Assembly (NCBI GenBank): GCA_018267795.1
Contig: JAFDXS010000056.1
Span: forward strand, 1-9,802
Reading direction: 5' to 3'
Origin: Bacteroidota bacterium
GTDB taxonomy: Bacteria; Bacteroidota; Bacteroidia; Chitinophagales; Chitinophagaceae
Length of the DNA: 9,802 bases
Below, in pieces: positions 6,925 through 9,802 of this stretch. Positions within the stretch are counted from its first letter, which is position 1. Every line of letters starts with the position of its first letter. Both the position numbers and the translations under genes were made by a program. A model generated the notes under the pieces. The model searched no databases. It was not told where the DNA came from and saw only the letters and a list, made by a program, of their open reading frames with translations.

Positions 6925-7248
6925 CTATTTATTTGAAGTAGTATTTGTGCTGTCTGATTGATTTCCCTGCTGACCTTGTTTATTAGCAGCATTTGATTGG
7001 CCTTCCTGTTGATTCTCCTGGTCTGCCTGAGGCGTTTTGGATTCATTGCCCTTAGGATCCTGATGCTGATGCGGCGTTTTATAATCCTGGCGTTCAGGTG
7101 AACCACCTATTTGCTGTTCGGCAGTAGGCTCCTGCGTTTTTGAAGTGTTTTGTTGCTGCTGATTAGCAGATTGTGATTGTGCATTTGATTGGGGTTGGTT
7201 CTGTTGTTGATTCCCTGTCTTCTGTTGTTGACCTTGATTCTGACTCAT
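6925..7248 (-). CDS. Glutamine-rich, intrinsically disordered hypothetical protein
   Basis: A 107-residue protein of extreme composition. I count about 31 glutamines, plus many Asn, Ser, Thr, Gly and Lys. I find no Leu, Val, Phe, Trp or Cys, and just one Ile and one Tyr. It has no signal peptide and no hydrophobic core, so it should be disordered and soluble. Its only more varied part is the middle, QQIGGSPERQDYKTPHQHQDPKG (about 45-67), which may be the conserved or binding part. The reading frame is believable as a gene: it has an ATG start, no Shine-Dalgarno (normal here), and it ends just before a terminator that works in its direction. Stress or desiccation roles are known for some hydrophilic, low-complexity bacterial proteins, but nothing here shows that. 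It lies divergent from tatA across a 304-bp intergenic region. Function unknown. Confidence 0.7.
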   Translation of the reverse strand: MSQNQGQQQKTGNQQQNQPQSNAQSQSANQQQQNTSKTQEPTAEQQIGGSPERQDYKTPHQHQDPKGNESKTPQADQENQQEGQSNAANKQGQQGNQSDSTNTTSNK

Positions 7249-7412
7249 ATATCTAAATTTAACTGTTACAATATTGATATTATATATTGTGTCAAAATTG
7301 TGCCAAGGACAGAAAATGAATAAACTTTAAGTTATTGATTATTATAGATGTTTATTCAAGCCTGACAACCAGAGAAGTATATTTTAATACATTTAAAGAG
7401 TGGCGAGCGGGG

Positions 7413-7452
7413 TTGGGGCAATAATATACCTATGGTGAGTATTTTACCCCAA
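7413..7452. repeat. Imperfect long dyad upstream of tatA
   Basis: TTGGGG (7413-7418) pairs with CCCCAA (7447-7452). Inside, AATA can pair with TATT, and ACC with GGT around a TAT loop, giving a three-part imperfect hairpin. It is GC-rich against an AT-rich surround and lies about 65 bp upstream of the tatA -7 box. No T-tract follows, so it does not look like a terminator. Confidence 0.4.
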
Positions 7453-7497
7453 TGTTCACAATTGTTAAACTGCCAGATAATGAGAATAAAATGACAG

Positions 7498-7523
7498 TTT
7501 ATACCTAATTAATCTTACTTTTG
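7498..7523 (+). promoter_or_regulatory. Promoter of tatA
   Basis: TACTTTTG (7516-7523) is a perfect TAnnTTTG -7 box, with only a weak TTT (7498-7500) at the -33 position. The implied leader before the ATG at 7553 is about 23 nt, AT-rich and without a Shine-Dalgarno sequence. The CAGTTTA arm of an inverted repeat overlaps the -33 region. Confidence 0.6.
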
Positions 7524-7552
7524 TATTAGTAATTCATTATAAATTTTTTACA

Positions 7553-7789
7553 ATGTCTATATTAAGCGTTTCACCTCAGCTTTTATTTTCTATGCCTAGC
7601 GGCGGAGAATGGATTTGGCTAGTATTAATTGTTGTAATACTGTTTGGTGGTAAAAAGCTGCCTGAACTGGCTAAAGGCCTGGGCAAAGGTATTCGTGAAT
7701 TTAATGACGCTAAAGACGGCATTAGGAGTGAAATAGAAGCAGGCGCTAAAGAAAAAGATAAAACGCCTACTACAAATACTAACGCATAG
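7553..7789 (+). CDS. tatA: Sec-independent (Tat) translocase subunit TatA/TatE family
   Basis: This is the pore-forming or membrane-thinning subunit of the twin-arginine translocase, which exports folded proteins. The 78 residues have the standard plan: a short exposed N-terminus with Glu19 (SGGEW), one short transmembrane helix (WIWLVLIVVILF, 20-31), the FGGKKLPELAKGLGKGIREF hinge and amphipathic helix (31-50), and a charged, flexible Lys/Thr/Asn-rich tail. The first ATG gives a 13-residue lead before MPSGGEW. An internal ATG at 7592 would give a more typical short TatA N-terminus, but the promoter position (7516-7523) fits the first ATG. TatB and TatA cannot always be told apart by eye; the short length and FGGKKLPE favour TatA. 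tatC is not in the window. The next gene, 97 bp on, encodes an exported cell-wall enzyme with an ordinary Sec signal. Confidence 0.93.
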   Translation: MSILSVSPQLLFSMPSGGEWIWLVLIVVILFGGKKLPELAKGLGKGIREFNDAKDGIRSEIEAGAKEKDKTPTTNTNA

Positions 7790-7886
7790 TATTTCTGCTA
7801 TTTCTTTTTCCCTGCCCTTTCTCTATATATAGTATAAGCTTCCCATCGGGGTTGCATTGTTTCACCGCTTTAAAAAACGATAAAAC

Positions 7887-8984
7887 GTGCAATTAAAGTC
7901 TCTTTGTTTATTTTTTTCCCTGACTGTTTTTGCAGTAACTGCGCATGCGCAGCGTAGAGGTGAAATACCCGCTATGCGCGTAGTGAAAGTAGATACTATA
8001 AAAACTATTGCATCAACTTGCTCATTACCGATTGCAGCGAGAATGCCTGTAAAACAGGAAAAGCCAGCGATGAAGTCTGTACCCCTTGCCGGGCAAAAGG
8101 CTTACTTCGGAGATATGAATGACTATGTGAACCAGTTTGTGAGGAAATATCTGCAGGCACACAATCAGACACTAAACGTAGTACAAGATCAACGTAGCGG
8201 TAACTTTTCTGTTATTGATGATATCCTGACAAAAAATCATCTCCCTAAAGAACTTAAATATCTTGCAGTAATTGAGTCTGCTTTAAACCATAACGCAGTA
8301 TCTCATGCCGGTGCAGTGGGCCCTTGGCAGCTAATGCAGTCAACGGCAAAACTGATGGGCCTGACGGTGAACAGAAAGCATGATGAAAGAAGAGATTGGG
8401 ACAAATCGACTAATGCTGCTGCTAAATACCTGAATATCCTTTACGGCCAGCTTAATGATTGGCTGCTTGTAATAGCTGCATATAATAGCGGTCCAACACC
8501 TGTACTGCGCGCCATACAACGCACAGGAAGCCACAATTTCTGGGATATAAAGAAATACCTGCCAAGAGAAACCCAGGGTCATGTATTAGCATTCATTGCT
8601 ACAGCTAGTATCTTTGAAAACTTAAGCAAGTTCATAGGCCTTGGCAATATACCATTGGATTTCAATTTTGACGCCCAGGGCAAAATGACGCCTTCAGCAT
8701 CTTCAGGTATTGCTAAAGCAGTATTTAGCCAGGAAGAGCTAAAGAATATGGTAATTGTAAAATTATCGCAACCACTAAGCATGGACCTAATGGCACAGGA
8801 ACTAAATGTAGATCAAAAGCTGCTAAACAAATGGAATTCGGATTACGAATTATTTGAATACAACACCTACCCTACAGACTATTACAGTCTGCGCCTGCCG
8901 AAAGACAAACTGGAAAGCTTCCTGAAAAAGAAATCATATTTAGAAAAAAAGTCAAAGGAAATATTTAATGAAATAACGATGTAG
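7887..8984 (+). CDS. Exported lytic transglycosylase, MltD-like (GH23/SLT domain)
   Basis: This enzyme cleaves peptidoglycan between MurNAc and GlcNAc, forming 1,6-anhydroMurNAc, and would act in the periplasm. The 365-residue protein starts at GTG 7887. That is the only start that keeps the signal peptide (MQLKSLCLFFSLTVFAVTAHA, probable cut before Gln22), because the next ATG is at codon 30. A variable linker (22-75) is followed by the SLT domain (about 105-245). Its features are YLAVIESALNHNAVSHAGAVGPWQLM, with catalytic Glu130 and the GPWQLM block at 145-150, then AAYNSGP (197-203), and FWDIKKYLPRETQGHVLAFIAT. This order is that of MltD-type family 1D enzymes. The C-terminal part (288-347) looks like a degenerate single LysM repeat (ELNVDQKLLNKWN ... 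YYSLRLPKDK). A basic coiled tail ends the protein. No lipobox is present, unlike E. coli MltD. Confidence 0.9.
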   Translation: MQLKSLCLFFSLTVFAVTAHAQRRGEIPAMRVVKVDTIKTIASTCSLPIAARMPVKQEKPAMKSVPLAGQKAYFGDMNDYVNQFVRKYLQAHNQTLNVVQDQRSGNFSVIDDILTKNHLPKELKYLAVIESALNHNAVSHAGAVGPWQLMQSTAKLMGLTVNRKHDERRDWDKSTNAAAKYLNILYGQLNDWLLVIAAYNSGPTPVLRAIQRTGSHNFWDIKKYLPRETQGHVLAFIATASIFENLSKFIGLGNIPLDFNFDAQGKMTPSASSGIAKAVFSQEELKNMVIVKLSQPLSMDLMAQELNVDQKLLNKWNSDYELFEYNTYPTDYYSLRLPKDKLESFLKKKSYLEKKSKEIFNEITM

Positions 8985-9003
8985 TTAATTTCTAAAAATA
9001 TTT

Positions 9004-9032
9004 TTGTTAAATGTAATTTTAGCTTACCTTTG
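9004..9032 (+). promoter_or_regulatory. Promoter of rpsT
   Basis: TTG (9004-9006) and TACCTTTG (9025-9032, a perfect TAnnTTTG box) are 18 bp apart. This is the best -33/-7 pair in the window and fits strong expression of a ribosomal protein gene. The leader to the ATG at 9064 would be about 25 nt. Confidence 0.75.
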
Positions 9033-9063
9033 CAGTCCTTAAAACGTAATAATACAATAATAA

Positions 9064-9324
9064 ATGGCAAATCATAAAGCAACGAAAAAGGATATACGTC
9101 AGAGTGAAAAACGTCGTGAGCGTAATCGTTATTATGGTAAAACTACCCGTAATGCTATACGCAGCCTGTTAGCAGTTACTGATAAAGCTACTACTGAGCA
9201 GGACCTTCCTAAAGTTATTGCAATGATAGACAAGCTGGCTAAACGCAATGTTATACACAAAAACAAAGCTAGCAATATCAAATCCGGTCTTGTAAAAAGA
9301 CTTAATGCAGGTGCAACTGCTTAA
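9064..9324 (+). CDS. rpsT: Small-subunit ribosomal protein bS20
   Basis: This is a primary-binding protein of the 30S subunit that contacts 16S rRNA. The 86 residues start MANHKATKKDIRQSEKRRERNRYYGKTTRNAIRSL, the basic N-terminal helix of the family. The middle LPKVIAMIDKLAKRNVIHKNKASNIKSGLVKRLN is the second conserved stretch, with the H-K-N-K-A-x-x-x-K-S-x-L motif. Length and Lys/Arg content are normal. The ATG at 9064 gives the usual MANHK start. It is a single-gene unit, with its own promoter (9004-9032) and a strong terminator 25 bp after the stop. Confidence 0.97.
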   Translation: MANHKATKKDIRQSEKRRERNRYYGKTTRNAIRSLLAVTDKATTEQDLPKVIAMIDKLAKRNVIHKNKASNIKSGLVKRLNAGATA

Positions 9325-9349
9325 TTTTTAATTGAATTTTCTTTTATAG

Positions 9350-9377
9350 AAACAGCCTCCCTTAAGGAGGCTGTTTT
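9350..9377 (+). terminator. Intrinsic terminator after rpsT
   Basis: AAACAGCCTCC (9350-9360) and GGAGGCTGTTT (9366-9376) form an 11-bp stem with a five-base CTTAA loop, followed by T-rich sequence. It ends rpsT and isolates the downstream repressor gene, which has its own promoter region. Confidence 0.92.
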
Positions 9378-9438
9378 ATTTTACCCCTACCCATTCAAGT
9401 GTTAAATAATTTCTAAGGGACGAAAATTATTTTTTATT

Positions 9439-9454
9439 TACGAACAAGTTCGTA
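9439..9454. promoter_or_regulatory. Operator box 1 of the BlaI-type repressor gene
   Basis: TACGAACAAGTTCGTA is a perfect palindrome with 7-bp arms around a two-base AA centre. It starts 24 bp before a second copy of the same TACGAA/TTCGTA dyad. Its last two bases form the start of a predicted -7 box, TAGATTTG (9453-9460). BlaI/MecI dimers bind such dyads, usually at their own promoter. Confidence 0.75.
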
Positions 9455-9460
9455 GATTTG
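9453..9460 (+). promoter_or_regulatory. Predicted -7 box of the BlaI-type repressor gene
   Basis: TAGATTTG is a perfect TAnnTTTG match sitting between the two operator palindromes. The -33 position (about 9430-9433) is only a T-run. Transcription would begin inside operator box 2, leaving a leader of roughly 70 nt before the ATG at 9539. Confidence 0.55.
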
Positions 9461-9462
9461 AT

Positions 9463-9478
9463 TACGAAATGATTCGTA
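9463..9478. promoter_or_regulatory. Operator box 2 of the BlaI-type repressor gene
   Basis: TACGAAATGATTCGTA has perfect 6-bp arms (TACGAA/TTCGTA) around a four-base centre. It has the same 16-bp length as box 1 and is offset by 24 bp. It covers the predicted transcription start, so a bound repressor would block initiation. Confidence 0.75.
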
Positions 9479-9538
9479 GAATAGTCATTAATAAACCCTA
9501 AGCTGTAACATTTTTATTTACTCAAGCGATTAACGATA

Positions 9539-9802
9539 ATGAGCAAACAATTAAAGCCAACGGACAGTGAGCTGGAGATACTAAATATCCTGTGGTCAAA
9601 AGGTCCCAGCACAGTACGTGAGATACATGAAGTGCTGGAAAAAAATAAAGATGCAGGATATACTACCAGCCTTAAGCTGCTGCAAATAATGCATGAGAAG
9701 GGCCTTGTATCGCGCGATACGAGCAGCAAAACGCATATATACACCGCTGCAATACCACAGGAGAAGATACAAGGTCAACTCGTGAAACGGTTTATAGACA
9801 AC
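9539..9802 (+). CDS. BlaI/MecI/CopY-family transcriptional repressor (3' end beyond window)
   Basis: Eighty-eight codons run open from the ATG at 9539 to the window edge, with no stop, so the gene is truncated by the window and not broken. The N-terminus MSKQLKPTDSELEILNILWSKGPSTVREIHEVLEKNKDAGYTTSLKLLQIMHEKGLVSRD is the BlaI winged-helix domain. It has the family LT/PTxxExxILxxLW start, the STVREI helix, and the recognition helix GYTTSLKLLQIMxEKGLV. The wing THIYTAAIPQE follows (about 65-75), and the dimerisation part begins at the edge. Members repress their own gene and a neighbouring M56-type sensor peptidase or other targets. Full family length is about 120-130 residues, so roughly 35 are missing. 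Two palindromic boxes at 9439-9478 support autorepression. The partner gene lies outside the window. Confidence 0.92.
   Translation, partial: MSKQLKPTDSELEILNILWSKGPSTVREIHEVLEKNKDAGYTTSLKLLQIMHEKGLVSRDTSSKTHIYTAAIPQEKIQGQLVKRFIDN

Larger units (their letters stand above)
7249..7552. other. 304-bp AT-rich divergent intergenic region with dyad symmetries
   Basis: No open reading frame of note is seen. It separates the Gln-rich gene (minus) from tatA (plus). It holds a G-rich patch and imperfect hairpin at 7413-7452, an 8-bp palindrome ACAATTGT at 7458-7465, a 7-bp inverted repeat TAAACTG/CAGTTTA at 7466-7472 and 7495-7501, and the tatA promoter match. The part from 7261 to 7400 is plain AT-rich DNA where I see nothing specific. 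Confidence 0.6.

Noticed and set aside
6810..7106. 98-residue minus-strand frame crossing the terminator and overlapping the Gln-rich gene
   Set aside because: It is an Arg/Ile/Asn-rich frame-shifted reading of the Gln-rich gene that runs through the strong hairpin into the rluD end, so it is not credible as a gene.
7823..7836. TATATATAG run between tatA and the lytic transglycosylase gene
   Set aside because: It is a short AT-alternating stretch of the kind common in this AT-rich genome. I could not pair it with a convincing -33 box or repeat partner.
9419..9424. Possible third operator half-site (GACGAA) upstream of the BlaI boxes
   Set aside because: It has no matching second arm and does not fit the 24-bp spacing of the two real boxes.
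1..9802. CRISPR array, tRNA, rRNA, insertion sequence or phage genes
   Set aside because: I looked on both strands and saw no regularly spaced repeats, cloverleaf-like sequence, transposase motif or phage structural gene.

Overview
The window looks like an ordinary chromosomal segment from a member of the Bacteroidota, most likely a Chitinophagaceae-like bacterium. Four things point there. The DNA is AT-rich. Intergenic regions carry repeated matches to the Bacteroidota promoter (a TTTG/TTG -33 box and a TAnnTTTG -7 box). Clear Shine-Dalgarno sequences are generally absent. Several proteins have Bacteroidota-type features: a cysteine-free ribosomal protein bL32, a DUF58 protein with an extended N-terminus, a MauE/DoxX-thioredoxin membrane fusion, and a BlaI-type repressor with TACGAA/TTCGTA operators. 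The species cannot be fixed from this sequence.

Layout. Positions 56-697 (minus) encode a small alpha/beta hydrolase, divergent from an orphan lipoprotein (798-1496, plus). The lipoprotein gene runs tail to tail, with no gap, into a minus-strand operon read from about 3380 down to 1497: yceD (DUF177), rpmF (bL32) and plsX. This is the widely conserved link between ribosome and membrane-lipid synthesis, here without an adjacent fabH. Upstream lies a minus-strand DUF58 protein (3406-4308), whose end overlaps the operon's promoter region. Divergent from it on the plus strand come a small cysteine-containing lipoprotein (4464-4712), a MauE-like membrane protein fused to a thioredoxin-like domain (4781-5740) and an RluD-family pseudouridine synthase (5767-6861).

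A strong bidirectional terminator (about 6874-6912) separates rluD from a convergent minus-strand gene for a very glutamine-rich, disordered 107-residue protein (6925-7248). A 304-bp AT-rich region with several dyad symmetries follows. Then, on the plus strand, come tatA (7553-7789), an exported MltD-like lytic transglycosylase (7887-8984), rpsT (bS20, 9064-9324, with its own promoter and terminator), and the first 88 codons of a BlaI/MecI-family repressor that runs off the window end. Two 16-bp palindromes bracket that repressor gene's predicted -7 box, an arrangement that suggests autoregulation.

Most genes are housekeeping: ribosomal proteins, phospholipid synthesis, rRNA modification, Tat export and cell-wall turnover. 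I found no mobile element, CRISPR array, tRNA, rRNA or phage gene, and no convincing undescribed multi-gene system. The points most worth a second look are the operator pair at the repressor gene, the Gln-rich protein opposite tatA, and the exported cysteine lipoprotein next to a putative thiol-redox membrane protein.
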